A DNA stretch of 64,000 bases from Anodontia alba (GCA_964016985.1 OZ024825.1:29255893-29319892), one strand, 5' to 3'; positions 11,606 through 23,099 are shown, numbered from the stretch's first letter. Numbers and translations: made by a program. Notes: generated from the letters alone by a model not told the origin.

Positions 11606-12118
11606 GGTTAACAGCCCAGTCAACATTATTGAAGTCATGTCAAGCCAGACAGTTTACCTAACCACATTTTTTTTTCTGGGCAGGCTTTGTCCTGTAAGTG
11701 GTTAACCTTCACCCTTATCATGCTGAATAAATTAAGATGCCACGCCCACTTCTAATTTTCAGCCAATCAGATTACTTGATCTAGATTGTTGATATAAATT
11801 CACATACTTAATGGCAAACAGTGCAGATCCAGATCAGTTGGCTTCTTCAGAAGCCAACTGATCTGGATCTACACTGTTTGCAAAGGCAGGGTATATCCAG
11901 GTTCAGCAGGACTAGGGTTAACCAGTACTTGAGCTCATTCTTTTGCCAGAAAATAACAACTGACCTTCTTGAATAAGCGGAAGGGAGAGAATGACCATTG
12001 AAAATATTTCACGATCGATTTCCACGGAAGAAAGTTGCCAGACCCGGCAGGGATCAAACCCCCTACCTCCTGATCACCAGTTGGATGCGCATCCAACTAA
12101 ACCACCATAGCTGGCTGG
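11606..12118 (-). mobile_element. tRNA-derived SINE S2, interrupted by a MITE
   Basis: On the minus strand the head (about 12118 down) carries GGTTTAGTTGGATGCGCATC, an A-box-like motif, then GGTTTGATCCCTGCCGGGTC, a B-box-like motif. The body runs to TAAACTGTCTGGCTTGAC and the tail near 11606. A family P MITE interrupts it at TTAA. Related copies: 31952-32213, 43991-44233, and pieces at 39816-40000 and 44340-44485. Confidence 0.75.
11702..11921. mobile_element. family P MITE inside SINE S2
   Basis: TTAA at 11702-11705 and 11918-11921. The SINE text GGTTAACCAGTA, intact at 44038, is here split at that TTAA. The inner hairpin is complete: AGTTGGCTTCTTCAGAAGCC and back. Confidence 0.9.
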
Positions 12119-12182
12119 CTAAGGGGGGGAAAAGGACCTGACCAAAGAGTTGAAGTAGCAGAGTCCACTTGGCACAAATGGG

Positions 12183-12413
12183 TTAATAACCCATTGAAGA
12201 CTGGAGATCCCTAAATGGGTAACTAGCAAACAGTGCAGACCCAGATCAGATGCCCAAGCACATGGCATCTGATCAGGGTCTCCACTGTTTGCAAATTGTT
12301 CAACCATTTTTCTTTAGGAGTATCTACAGCATACAGCTTGACATACCTAAAATAAAAAATGGACTCTTCTAATATATAGTGTGGGAGTGTTTATTCAGTC
12401 TTTAATGGGCTAA
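12183..12413. mobile_element. TTAA MITE, family D3
   Basis: TTAACCCATTGAAGACTGG at the left, CAGTCTTTAATGGGCTAA at the right, arms GCAAACAGTGCAGACCCAGA. Other copies: 20635-20862 and 36776-37003. These share the inner core with families D and P but have their own ends. Confidence 0.8.
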
Positions 12414-12479
12414 TATATGCATAAATCTTATTGCTAAACCCATAGCTCCAGAGAAGGCATGTTTTTCAACCAGGTATGT

Positions 12480-12730
12480 TGATAAATTGACTTTCTTTTT
12501 CTACAATAACGCATGCTATTGGCACTCAATAGGTCTTCAAATGAGTACCCACAATGTCTCATCACAAAAACATACCTATATAATTTTGACCCCCTTAAAC
12601 CCCATTTTTATATAGTAAAACTGGGGTTTACAGGGGTATACATTATTTTTCATATATCTGCTCAATGAGGCAGTTCTAACAAGTACCCACAATCTATGTT
12701 TTGAGCAGAAATATGAAAAATATCAGAATT
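12480..12730. mobile_element. hairpin MITE, family F (TATATAATTTTGACCCCCTT)
   Basis: An inner palindrome CCCCTTAAACCCCATTTTTA / AACTGGGGTTTACAGGGGTA is followed by the arm AACAAGTACCCACAATCTAT. Relatives at 22590-22860 and 47935-48190; in the last both arms are complete around CTCGTTAACGAG. Confidence 0.65.
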
Positions 12731-12868
12731 TTTATCTGAAAACTTTAAGTTTTTGGTGGTGAAATTTTCAATATATTTGAATAGGCATGTTTTCCTAATG
12801 TTTTTTTGTGGAGATAGAAGAAAAATATTTACCTGGATACTCCTCTAATCTGAAGCTATCTTAACATT

Positions 12869-12995
12869 TTAACCCTTGTTATACTGAATAAACTAAGATG
12901 CCACACCCACTTCTAATTTTCAGCCAATCACATTACTTGATCCAGGTTGTTGATATATATTCTTACTGATAAAGAGTGCAGATCCTAATAGTTTT
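12869..12995. mobile_element. left half of a family P MITE
   Basis: TTAACCCTTGTTATACTGAA, then the usual CCAATCACATTACTTGATCC. It breaks off after AGTGCAGATCCTAATAG; the right arm is missing. Confidence 0.8.
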
Positions 12996-12999
12996 CTAT

Positions 13000-13760
13000 T
13001 AGGTAAAGCCATTTTATCATATGGACATTCAAGAAAAGGGTATGCAATGTACCTATAGAAACTGAGATACAAGTTTGATAAAAAAAAAAAAACACTGATC
13101 ATATCCCTTTATATGAAAGTAGGTCATGATGACCTAGTTTTGTGTGAGGTCGCCTGGGGTGTCGGGATGCATGCACTGATGAAGTTTGCAGAAACTGGCA
13201 CATGTGGCATTAAAAACCACAAAACACCGAAAACAAACCACAAAAAATAGTCATTATTGGAATCCATATTTCAGCAGAAAATGCTATGCTGGTGGGCATT
13301 TAGACAAGAAAGTTGCGACTTATTTGTGTATGTAATACACTCAACCACCAACTTCCACCATTAATGGAGTGTAAATTGTTTTCAGATATCCACCCAGCAG
13401 CCCTTTTGTCTGTCTGTCTGAATATGCACATGCTACTCTTGGTTTCTGCTCTAAATCTTGAAAATGCATGAATAATTTTAACATATTTGGAAGCAATAAA
13501 CTTTGCCGCCAATCTTCATGGAAATAGATGTAAAGATACAAACAATAAATCTGGCACATCTCACTTAAAACTCGGACTATTATCATCAAATAAAGTGTAT
13601 TAAATTTTGGAAATACTGGTCTTTCTAACAGGAAGTAAAATGAACTTGCTCAAATTTGAGGATACATATGGTAAGGATTTTTTAGGTAAATATAGTAGGA
13701 AACATACCATCTACCGATTTCAACCACAACTGGCCAAGGATATCAGTCATATCCCAGCTA
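13000..13760. other. AT-rich DNA, no gene seen
   Basis: Overlapping short minus-strand frames at 13300-13589 show no coding pattern. A small run of CAAAAAACC-like A-rich text near 13200-13245 may be a worn SINE tail. Confidence 0.35.
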
Positions 13761-13763
13761 GCT

Positions 13764-13850
13764 TCTTTATAAATCTATAGCGGGCTGTTATCAGCCCGTC
13801 AGCTACCCTAACGGGCCGATAATGGACCGCTATAGATTTATGTAGAATGC
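13764..13850. repeat. hairpin with AAATCTATAGCGG arms
   Basis: TAAATCTATAGCGGGCTGTT mirrors GACCGCTATAGATTTATG around GTCAGCTACCCTAACGGG. Confidence 0.75.
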
Positions 13851-14129
13851 TTACTGGGATTGAGATAGGTGGTAGTGGTACATATTTCAAAACTCAGTGA
13901 ACTGCTAATAAGAGATTATTATGAAGTTATGTAGTTGTGATGCTTAAGTCCTGACAATCATTTTGAAAAAAAAAAAAAAAAAGGAAAATGAGGATATTGT
14001 AATTGACTTCATCTGCCTGTACTTGCAACAATACACATGGTACATTATGTAACACCGCATTAGTTTATGCGATTTAACCGTTAAACTGCCAATCACAACA
14101 ATTGTTGTCTGCTTGTGATTTTAAAAGTC

Positions 14130-14210
14130 ATTTTTGCCAACAGTGTGGACCAAGATTAGACTGCTCCTAGAGGAGCAGTCTGATCAGGGTCCACACTGTT
14201 TGCCTGTATG
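14130..14210. repeat. hairpin with GCCAACAGTGTGGACC arms
   Basis: CTGCTCCTAGAGGAGCAG centre; arms AACAGTGTGGACCAAGAT and its near complement. A bare core of the D/P type with unclear ends. Confidence 0.75.
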
Positions 14211-14734
14211 CAAAAATAGGTTTGAAAAGTTTGCAAGAATACTCAGCAGACAACATAAACAGATGACATTTTCAGATGCAGGTTTCTTCTCATTTTAAGG
14301 GTTAAGGGTAATGGATACTCTTTCAGAGGGGAGACAACTCAGTAAAATTGTTTTGCCTTCCTTGTGAAAAGATGTCTATTTCTAAATGAAATAAAAGAAT
14401 CCAAGGGGGGGATTCTTTCCTTTTAGAATAGACCTCTTTCAGAAGGGGCTAAGCCTGCAGGAAAGCAAGAAGGATTTGTCTCCCTTTTATAAACTGGCAT
14501 AAAATGTACAAAGTGTATTCAGTCCTCTTCATCCATAATTGAGACACTTTTTTTTAATTCAATCTCCACAGGTGTTCATCCAAGGCTGAGTTTATAATGT
14601 ATAAAGATTTGCATTGGCATGCAACAAATAGACTTTAATTAAAAACTGAGATTCATCAAGTAGAAAAGGACCTTGTACATGTGACCAATAGACAGACAGT
14701 GCTCTTAATCAGACAGGTTTTATTTTCCAGCCAA

Positions 14735-14915
14735 AGAAGTAATGCTATTTTTTCTTATTTCTCCACAAAACCCTATGTTATAAGGTACTCATTAGAAGTA
14801 CTTCTCCTTCCACAAAAACCTCCAAGGCACTTCTAATGAGTACCCACAATGTATGTTTTTGTGGAAAAATAAAGAAAAATATTAAACTTGATACTCCTCT
14901 GACCTAAAGCTCTGA
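14735..14915. mobile_element. family B hairpin MITE
   Basis: TTTCTTATTTCTCCACAAAA, then arm GGTACTCATTAGAAGTACTT, its mirror GCACTTCTAATGAGTACCC and TTTTGTGGAAAAATAAAG. This is the commonest family here; see the other copies listed at 15050-15260. Confidence 0.75.
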
Positions 14916-15049
14916 TAGATCTAGATCAGCCAGATCTATACTATTCTCTCCATGATCCATACATTACCACACAAGTCAGAATAGAACCAGATCATACTGC
15001 ACAAACATCCAGGCAAATCTGGGTCTATGCTGTGTTAACCTTAAAGTCG

Positions 15050-15260
15050 TCCTCATAGCTTCAGATAAGAGAGAATATCAGGAAAACATTTTCTTATTTC
15101 TCTACAAAAACATATGTTGTGGGTACTCATTAGAAGCACCTCAATGAGGTGCTTCTAATGAGTACCCACAACGTATGTAATCATGGACAAATAACAAAAA
15201 TATCAAAATTTTTGGCAGAAAAAAAAAGGCACCTTATCTAGAGCTGTGATTCCTATTTGG
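15050..15260. mobile_element. family B hairpin MITE
   Basis: Full palindrome GGGTACTCATTAGAAGCACC / GGTGCTTCTAATGAGTACCC. Outer ends resemble AGCTNNAGATAAG / CTTATCTAGAGCT. Further copies or parts: 22090-22300, 22855-23010, 23998-24115, 24290-24440, 26170-26400, 30060-30500, 30935-31045, 34785-34965, 35370-35525, 40265-40345, 45170-45350, 46150-46400, 49130-49330, 52010-52150, 53725-53850, 56285-56500. Confidence 0.8.
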
Positions 15261-15579
15261 ATGAAGAATACGAAAAATAACAACAAACAAACTATAAAAA
15301 CAAATACATTGTAGTTTATTTTTAAGCTGTTGAAAATAAAAACTAACAGACAATAGATCAGCATTTGAATAATGTGAAGCAAAAATGCATCTTAGGGACA
15401 TAAATTAACAGTAAAGTCCCAATCAGCCTGCAAAGGTGCAATCTGATTAGGACCTTCACTGTACACGAACATATTCTACAGTAGCCAATGATTATGAAAG
15501 CAGAAAGTAGACTCTGATCACATGACATAGATGCACAGGTTGATCTGGACCTTCATGGTTTACATAATAAAAAGTGTCA

Positions 15580-15634
15580 AGCAAAAAGATGTTCATGGGT
15601 CATATGACCCATGAACATCTTTTTGCATGACACA
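15580..15634. repeat. perfect hairpin GCAAAAAGATGTTCATGGG
   Basis: Perfect arms around TCATATGA, followed by a T-run of 20 at about 15644-15664. Confidence 0.85.
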
Positions 15635-15948
15635 TTTTTTTCCTTTTTTTTTTTTTTTTTTTTTGTCTGTAAACTGGATGTGACATTACATTCAAATCAT
15701 TAGAGATAATTTTAAGAGGAACGTTTCAATGGAGACAACTATCAGAAGTGTTTTGCCTCCTTTCTTAAAAGGGGTCTATTCTAAGATTAAAGAGTAGACC
15801 ACTTTACATAAGGTGCATGGTGTGATCTAAAGCAAACAGGAAATCACACGTTAGCTCCCTTGTACAAAATGGGGGGAAAAAAATCTACCAACTCTATCTG
15901 TGTTCCTTAAATGAAACACCAACTTTATCTGCAGGGAAAAATAAATAT

Positions 15949-16211
15949 TTAACACTTTGCACGCTTGGTAAAAATTTCAGCAGACAACATTTTGAAATAT
16001 TTTTTTCTTATTTTTCCTGCTAAGAAGACAATATGCATGAAGTGTCAGATCCTATTTTCTAGGAAAAATAAGAAAAGATATTTTTCATAGAAAATAGGAT
16101 GTGACACTTCACACAAATTGTCAATTTGCCTGAATTGTCAGATCCTTTCTCTAGGGAAAATATCACCAATTTGTCATCTGCTGAATCTGCCCATAGCATG
16201 GTAAGTGTTAA
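15949..16211. mobile_element. family C MITE with an extra arm
   Basis: TTAACACTTTGCACGCTTGG at the left, GCATGGTAAGTGTTAA at the right. The middle has three arm copies rather than two (TGACACTTCACACAAATTGT is the extra), so one arm was duplicated. Confidence 0.75.
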
Positions 16212-16300
16212 ACAACTACTTCAAACATATTACTATGCTAAATTTTAAATCCAGTACATCACATTTCTGTTATTAAATGCTAATATAACAAGTAATTCAA

Positions 16301-16490
16301 TTAACCCTTAAAGTATCAAACAAATATACAGCAGATGACATTCTCAATTTTTTTTCAGAGAAAAAAATGAGACTTAACATTTCATGTGAATTGTCTCCAT
16401 GAAATGTCATCTTACTGACTCAGAAAATTCAAAAATAAAAAAAAAAGATCAGAATTCTGTCTGCTGCAGTTGGTATTGCCGCTTTAAGGT
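16301..16490. mobile_element. family C2 MITE (CCCTTAAAG ends)
   Basis: TTAACCCTTAAAGTATCAAA at the left, GCCGCTTTAAGG at the right; arms ATTTCATGTGAATTGTCTCC and ATGAAATGTCATC. The same element, uninterrupted, as the host at 58366-62251. Confidence 0.7.
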
Positions 16491-16620
16491 TTGATATTAA
16501 CATAGCAAGAAATTTATCAGTCCAGCTGATTTTTCTCTTTATATCACAAAACTGCTCCATACAGTAAAAGTCCTAAAATTTCGAATACCAAAGTTTCTGA
16601 CGATTTGCCATATGCAAACA

Positions 16621-17466
16621 GTGTAGAGCCAGATCAGACTGTTCCTGAAGAGGTTTGGGCAAGGTCTTCACTGTTTGCCATTCCACTAAGCATCTTAAGA
16701 GATAAATGCATAAAAAGCTAAATTTAAGCCAAAAAAGTATGGAATAAAGTGTTAGAAAATTTTAGGACATTTACCGTATTTAAAGATGATTGGATACATC
16801 TCCATGAGATAATATTCTAATCATGATTTGCCTTCCTTATCAAATTGGGGCTACCCCTAATCCTTAATAAAAGCACTGCAAGCATAATACCCCGCCATAG
16901 CAAGTGTAGAACCAGATCAGACTGCTTCTGAAGAAGTTTGGGCAGGGTCTTCACTGTTTGCCATTCCACTAAGCATCTTAAGAGATAAATGCATAAAAAG
17001 CTAAATTTAAGCCAAAAAATTATGGAATAAAGTGTTAGAAAATTTTAGGACATTTACAGTATTTAAAGATGATTGGATACATCTCCATGAGATAATATTC
17101 TAATCATGATTTGCCTTCCTTATCAAATTGGGGCTACCCCTAATCCTTAATAAAAGCACTGCAAGCATAATACCCCGCCATAGCAAGTGTAGAACCAGAT
17201 CAGACTGCTCCTGAAGAAGTTTGGGCAGGGTCTTCACTGTTTGCCATTCCACTAAGCATCTTAAGAGATAAATGCATAAAAAGCTGAATTTAAGCCAAAA
17301 AAGTATGGAATAAAGTGTTAGAAAATTTTAGGACATTTACCGTATTTAAAGATGATTGGATACATCTCCATGAGATAATATTCTAATCATGATTTGCCTT
17401 CCTTATCAAATTGGGGCTACCCCTAATCCTTAATAAAAGCACTGCAAGCATAATACCCCGCCATAG
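16621..17466. repeat. three tandem copies of a ~284-bp unit
   Basis: Units begin near 16621, 16903 and 17187. Each runs from GTAGAACCAGATCAGACTGC (half of a D2 MITE), through GGACATTTACCGTATTTAAA, to AAGCATAATACCCCGCCATA. The last part equals the left end of the tandem-core element that follows. The copies differ at only a few bases. Confidence 0.93.
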
Positions 17467-18632
17467 CAATCATTTGTTTAGGTATTAAAGTTATCGTTGC
17501 GAAAATGTCTGGAAAGAAAATGATGGAGGGACAGATAACAATCCTAACAGATAACAATCCTAAAGCAGATCTTGATAATATCAATGCATATAGCAAGTTT
17601 GGTTAAAAGGCCCTATTATATACTCAAGTTATCATCCAGAAATGAAAATATGGACGTGTCTCGGGCAGATAACTCCGTAAAAATTTGACGAAATTTGCCC
17701 ATTAGCAATTCCAAACCTGATTTCCTTACTGTCAATAAATATAGCAAGTTTGGTTAAAATCCTTTGTTATTTACTAAAGTTATCATCTGGAAACGAAAAT
17801 ATGGGCATGTCTTGGGCAGATAACTCCGTAAAAATTTGACGAAATTTGCCCATTAGTAATCCCAAACCAGATCTCCTTAATGTCAATGCATATAGCAAGT
17901 TTGATGAAAATCCTTTGTTATTTACTAAGTTATCATCCGGAAATGAAAATATGGGCGTGTCTCGGGCAGATAACTCCATAAAAATTTGACGAAATTTGCC
18001 CATTAGCAATCGCAAACCAGATCTCCTTAATGTCAATGTATATAGCAAGTTTGGTGAAAATCCCTTGTTATTTACTCAAGTTATAGTCCGGAAACGAAAA
18101 TATGGGCTGTCTCAGGCAGATAACTCTGTCAAAAATGGACGAAATTTGCCCATTAGCAATCCCAAACCAAATCTCCACAATATCAATGCACATACCAAGT
18201 TTGGTGAAAATCCCTTGTTATTTACTCAAGTTATAGTCCGGAAACGAAAATATGGGCGTGTCTCGGGCAGATAACTCCATCAAAAATTGACGAAATCTGC
18301 CCATTAGCAATCCCAAACCAGATCTCCACAATACCAATACACATACTAAGTTTAGTGAAAATCCCTTGTTACATACTCAAGTTACAGTCTGGAAACAAAA
18401 ATACGGGCGTGTCTCGGGCTGATAACTCCGTCAAAAATTGACGAAATCTGCCCATTAGCAATCCCAAACCAGATCTCCACAATATCAATGCACATACCAA
18501 GTTTGGTGAAAATCCATTGATGTTTACTCAAGTTATCATCCAGAAATGAAAAACGGACTGACAGACAAACAGACTCACGGACGACCAACGTGAAACCATA
18601 ATACCCCACCACTATTGTGTGGCGGGGTATAA
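17452..18632 (+). mobile_element. Helitron-like non-autonomous element H3 with ~151-bp tandem core
   Basis: Left end ATACCCCGCCATAG. The core repeats GGGCAGATAACTCCGTAAAA ... CCCATTAGCAATCCCAAACC about six times (17640-18550). Then a tail with GACAGACAAACAGAC and a final hairpin TACCCCACCACTATTGTGTGGCGGGGTA, then TAAAAAG. The left end is complementary to the right hairpin arm. This design resembles bivalve pearl / HINE-type Helitron relatives. Frames within it are repeat artefacts. Confidence 0.65.
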
Positions 18633-18639
18633 AAAGCTT

Positions 18640-19580
18640 TTATTTTTCTAAATGGGGTCCTTGGAGGGGAACCCTTACCATTCTTCATTTTGAGCTACTT
18701 TATTCAAAGACTTACAGGCAGTGTCTTGATAAATAAGTGGCCATTTTAGCAGAACTTAAATGATCATGTGGTCTCTATATGACAGCACATCACAAAACAG
18801 ACCAAGGTCCACTACAAACACTACGAATATCCAAGTAATTAGGGCAAAATGTGTGCAATAGAGGTAGAACCTGAATACTTGTGTTGATTTATCGCCCATT
18901 TGTATGCATTTACCGGTATCACCAGAAGTGTTGGGTTCACAAGCTTGACACAGAAGCCTGGGGTGAGACTGAACCCTGCCCCTTCCACAAATTCCCAGAA
19001 AATTAGAAACGGTGAAGTCTATGAATTTGATTATTTTCACTGACTGAATGCAAATAAATGCAAATAGGCCCTCCTCTGAAGAACTTAGAATTAAGGGACG
19101 TGCTTTATTTCTGAATATTGTACCGGCAGTAGGCTTACCCTTACAAATGCACTTGGGGTCAGACGGTCAGGGTAAAAAGGAAAATTTATTTGTGGGCACA
19201 AATTGAGAGGGAGCAGAATAACAAATGGTTTTCTCCTTTGAGAAGGGAGGCAACAACTGCTAGAGTGCTCTCTCTTAGAAGTTGAAACAACTCTTGTGAA
19301 GGGATGGACATGTATGAACAGTAAACTTTCCTGTAACAATAAAACTGCAAAACCTGTCATGTAAAATCATTGCTTCACTTTTTCCAGACTTATATTCCTC
19401 AAAATCCCTTGAGCAGTTCATATGGAGGAGTTTGTATAATACTGTTTTATTTTTAACTATTTTCTGTAATGGCAGTCACCTTTGTTGAGCCAACTGTTGT
19501 GCCTATCATAGGCCTCAGTGAATGAAGTATTTATCTCTTTCCCTGCTAGTGGCAACTTTTGTCGTCTGCTGATAACCTTT
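18640..19580. other. AT-rich DNA, no gene recognised
   Basis: Minus frames at 18756-19040 and 19091-19360 are the longest, without recognisable motifs or good splice borders. Confidence 0.35.
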
Positions 19581-19607
19581 GCTAACAGTTTGAACCCAGA
19601 TCAGGCT

Positions 19608-20046
19608 CGACTAATCTTTTCAAAAGATATCCAATGGAAACCATTTTCTGAAGTTGAAAAGGGGCCAGAACTCCCATAATAATTGGTGGATTTTACCGTT
19701 AATCGAACTTGACCTATATTTTAAGATTATACACCTGTGTGTAAAACCTGAGTCCAATACACTAATCTTTTCAAAAGATATTGAACGGAAACCATTTTCC
19801 AAACTGATTAAGGGCCATAACTCCAATAATAATTGGTGGATTTACCCTAAAATGAACTTGAACCTACACTGAAATTGAACTTGACCTATATTTTATGATA
19901 ATATATCTGTGTTTAAAATATGAATCCAATACACTAATCTTTTCAAAAGATATCGAACGGAAACCATTTTCATACGAGACAGACAGAAGTATGTACGGAC
20001 AGCAGTGATACTATATGCTCCCCCCATTGAAAATGGCGAGGGCATA
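19608..20046 (+). mobile_element. tandem-core element H5 (~150-bp monomers) with 3' hairpin
   Basis: Three monomers carry ATCTTTTCAAAAGATAT and GAAACCATTTT. A tail with GAGACAGACAGAAGTATG follows, then the hairpin ATGCTCCCCCCATTGAAAAT GGCGAGGGCAT and TAAAAA. Left end not resolved. Confidence 0.5.
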
Positions 20047-20212
20047 AAAATGCCTCCATTGTCATGGTAATTTAGATTCTCTTTGATGGTTCATTACGCA
20101 AATGTACATTTTAGAGGGCCAATGTCTGTTCTATACAGACACTTGCATCTTCTAAATAGATTGTCCACATATTCATTACTCGGTGCGCAATGGATGAAGG
20201 TTGCACAGATCA

Positions 20213-20456
20213 GGGCCCAGTTGTTCAAAGCTAACGACGTCGTTAGTTAACGATTCGTTAAAATTTTAATCGAGAGATACGCAAATATGCTGAAATTTTT
20301 TGCTGAAAAAATGTGAGAAGCTTTTGCAGTGCAAAAGCTACTCACATTTTTTCAGCAAAAAATTTCAGAATATTGTATATTGAATCTGCTAAAACAGTTA
20401 ACGAAATGACCCTTAACGAGCTCGTTAAGCTAACGATGCTTTGAACAACTGGGCCC
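20213..20456. mobile_element. palindromic MITE, family A (GGGCCCAGTTGTTCAAAG)
   Basis: Full palindrome of about 244 bp. Ends GGGCCCAGTTGTTCAAAGCT / CTTTGAACAACTGGGCCC, sub-terminal TAACGACGTCGTTAGTTAAC, centre TTTTGCAGTGCAAAAG with CTCACATTTTTTCAGCAAAA arms. Other copies: 33758-33997, 38678-38921, 39567-39810, 49721-49991, 51065-51268, and a fragment at 46483-46520. Confidence 0.88.
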
Positions 20457-20634
20457 AGGTTTAAGCATTTCAAATGGCCACTGTATCACCGAGTTAAAGC
20501 AGGGGATAACATACTCATTGTATTAAATCCTTATCTGGAAGGCAGCACAATATATTTCTTTAGATGACAAATCATGATCATATGTGCTGTTGCACTTATA
20601 CCTTCCACTAGAAAATGATCCCAGAGAAGTAAAA

Positions 20635-20862
20635 TTAACCCAATTTAGACTGAACAAACTCCCCTATGCTGTATACTGGAAGAGTCGAATTTCAACTTTA
20701 GGTATGTCAGGCTATGTGATTTAGATATTCCTAGAGAAAACTGGCTCAACTATTTGCAAACAGCAGAGACCTTGATCAGATGCCACATTCTGTGGCATCT
20801 GATCTGGGTCTGCACTGTTTGCTAATTATTCTTTTGGGGGTCTCCAGACTAAAGTGGGTTAA
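20635..20862. mobile_element. family D3 MITE
   Basis: TTAACCCAATTTAGACTGAA at the left, CAGACTAAAGTGGGTTAA at the right; centre CCACATTCTGTGG. Confidence 0.85.
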
Positions 20863-21080
20863 TTGAATAAATCATGGATGGATGGTGGATGAGAAACGAC
20901 CACAACTGCACATAGGCAGCTCTGGAATCACAAAATAAAACTATATACATAGGAAGCTTTTGGCTTGTCTACTCTAACAGCGCAGTAATTAAGGAGAATG
21001 GATTCATTTGCAAGGGAAAGAAATCTCACATAAATAAATTTACCTCCCTTTACACTGACAGGCTAGTTTTCAAGGGAATA

Positions 21081-21404
21081 CAGTCGACTCTCGTTATCTC
21101 GAATTCCAAGAGACTCACTGAAACACTTCGAGATATCCGTACTTCGACATATCAGAGTTAAGAGAGTGAGGAAAACAATAAATTGAACAACCACATTTAA
21201 CAAATGAATATGTAATTTGACTCCTGAAGTTAGAAATACATACATAAAATAATGTGGAAAAGAGGAGAAATTGCTCCTTAGGAGCAATTTCTCCTCTTTT
21301 CCACATTATTTTGTTACCTGTTGTCATAGTACAGGGACCAGATTTTCACTTCGAGATAAGCGGTAATTCAAAATAAGCGAGTTCGAGATAACGAGGTTCG
21401 ACTG
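21081..21404. mobile_element. pogo-type palindromic MITE (CAGTCGA ends)
   Basis: TA-flanked. Ends CAGTCGACTCTCGTTATCTC / GAGATAACGAGGTTCGACTG, inner palindrome GAGGAGAAATTGCTCCTTAG and back. CAGTCGAACCTC-type ends with TA duplications are usual for pogo/Tigger MITEs. Second copy at 31123-31457. Confidence 0.85.
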
Positions 21405-21459
21405 TAATTTGCTCCTATAGGGAGAAAATTCTTTCTCTTACAGGTAGCTTCCATTTCTG

Positions 21460-21945
21460 AGAAGATTTTCAATATCTTTTGGAATGTCATTTTTTGCCTA
21501 GCACTTTACAAAGAAGTAAGTTTGCAAAGTTTTAGCATGATTTAATGCAAAACCATTTGTTGTAACTGCCTATGCACAGAAAATTTTATTACAGTCATTG
21601 GTTTTAAAAAATTTAAATATTTTACTTTTTCCAATAGTAAAAATGGTTGCAAAATATACAAAAATCGATAGGACAGGGAGTTTTGATGCAGACTTTCAAC
21701 AAGCTCCTCTTGTTCAGACCTTCTGAAATTTTCACAATATTGTGATGGAACATCAATAGTTTAAAATTAAAGAAGAAAAACAAAAAATATTTTTTTTTAA
21801 TAAAAAATTTCCAAAAATCCAATTCACTACAGAAATTGCATAGGTCAGACCCATTTTTGGCCATAAAAAATTTACAGTAAATATTTGGAAACCAAGCAGA
21901 GGAACAGAAACAACAAATGGTTTCTGATAAGATATTTTTGATCAC
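21460..21945. mobile_element. family R element, inverted relative of 48490-48980
   Basis: TTTTTGCCTAGCACTTTACA at the left; inside it TCCTCTTGTTCAGACCTTCT and a long A/T run. The reverse complement, with moderate divergence, is at 48490-48980, whose ends TTTGCCTGGCATTTTA / TAAAGTGCCAGGCAAAA are inverted repeats. Open frames here (21622-21945) come from that repeat. Confidence 0.6.
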
Positions 21946-22084
21946 AAATCAATTTAACAGTTTAACAGAATAAAACATCAAATAAAACCGTATTTCCGAA
22001 GGATGTCCAAAGCACAGTAGGGTGGCAAATTCTCCTTTTGTAAAATGGCAGGGAAATCTCCAAGCGTGTCCAATTCCTTTTAAA

Positions 22085-22310
22085 TACATGTAAAACAATA
22101 AAAGAGTGCTCATACCTCCAGATAAAGCACTTTTTTCCAACCAAAAAATGTTGATATTTTTTTTATTTTTTTCACAAAAATATATGTTGTGGGTACTCAT
22201 TAGAAGTGCCTCTGTGAGGCACTTCTAATAAGTACCCACAATATACATCTTTGTGGAGAAATAAAATATTTATCTGGATACCACCTCTTACCTGAAGCTC
22301 TGAACTGTGC
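22085..22310. mobile_element. family B MITE
   Basis: GTGGGTACTCATTAGAAGTG, CCTCTGTGAGG, CACTTCTAATAAGTACCCAC. Outer ends CTCCAGATAAAGC / TTACCTGAAGCTC. Confidence 0.8.
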
Positions 22311-22589
22311 TGCAGCTGGAAAACTTATGCTTTTCCAAATGAGAACAATAAAAGTCCCCACCAACCTGCTTGCCCAGTGACTGGTCATAGCTGTTTGTTA
22401 TATAAATTTTAGCAAGAGCAGATCTAGCACCAAAAATAAGGGAAAACTCTGGCTAGATTGTATGGATATATAGGCTGGTCTGAAAGATTGTTGTTCACAA
22501 ACAGGAAACTGTTAATTTTTCCACAGCAAGCCTGAAATGGAATGTCAGTTATAACTATAGCTATCACATATAAGGATACAGAGCTCTAA

Positions 22590-23010
22590 ACCATCACAAA
22601 AACAAGCCTATATAATTCTGACCCCCTTAAACCCTACTTTTATATAGGAAAAACTGGGGTATACATTATTTTTCTTATTTTGCTAAAAAACATAGATTGT
22701 GGGTACTTGTTAGAACTGCCTCACTGAGGCAGTTCTAACAAGTAGCCACAATCTATGTTTTGAGCAGAAATATGAAAAATATCAGATTTTTTTTATCTGA
22801 AAATTTTCCTTTTTTGGTTTTAAAATTTTCAATAAATTTGAATAGCATGTTTTTGTAATGCAGGAAAGGGCATCCACAGTTTTTACTTACTGCTCTACAA
22901 AAACATATTGTAGTACTCATTGGAAGCACCTCACCAAGGCATTTCTAATGAATATGTTTTTGTGGAGAAATAAATCAACTATCAATACTTTTTGGTCAAA
23001 AAAGCATCTC
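22590..23010. mobile_element. family F MITE followed by a family B MITE
   Basis: Family F at about 22590-22860 (arms GTACTTGTTAGAACTGCCTC and back). Family B at 22860-23010, with a worn palindrome GTACTCATTGGAAGCACCTC. Confidence 0.65.
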
Positions 23011-23099
23011 ATCAAGCTATGCACCTGTATCACTTTAAGCTATGTTAAAAATATATCCCCATTAACCCCTACCTGGGCTCCCAGTAGTTATCTGCACAT

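Noticed and set aside
14735..15260. CRISPR-like regular repeats
   Set aside because: Inverted hairpin arms without regular spacing or spacers, in a eukaryotic context.
17767..18612. Open frames on both strands with repeated peptide blocks
   Set aside because: Peptide repeats follow the 151-bp tandem core of H3; both strands are open equally.
20880..20920. Acceptor TTTTGTGATTCCAG with 24 codons to a stop, as an alternative mucolipin end
   Set aside because: In phase, but far away, with no family resemblance; the 26592-26613 candidate is nearer with a good acceptor.
21622..21945. 107-residue minus frame
   Set aside because: Lies within repeat family R, whose other copy (48617-48853) has a different broken frame.
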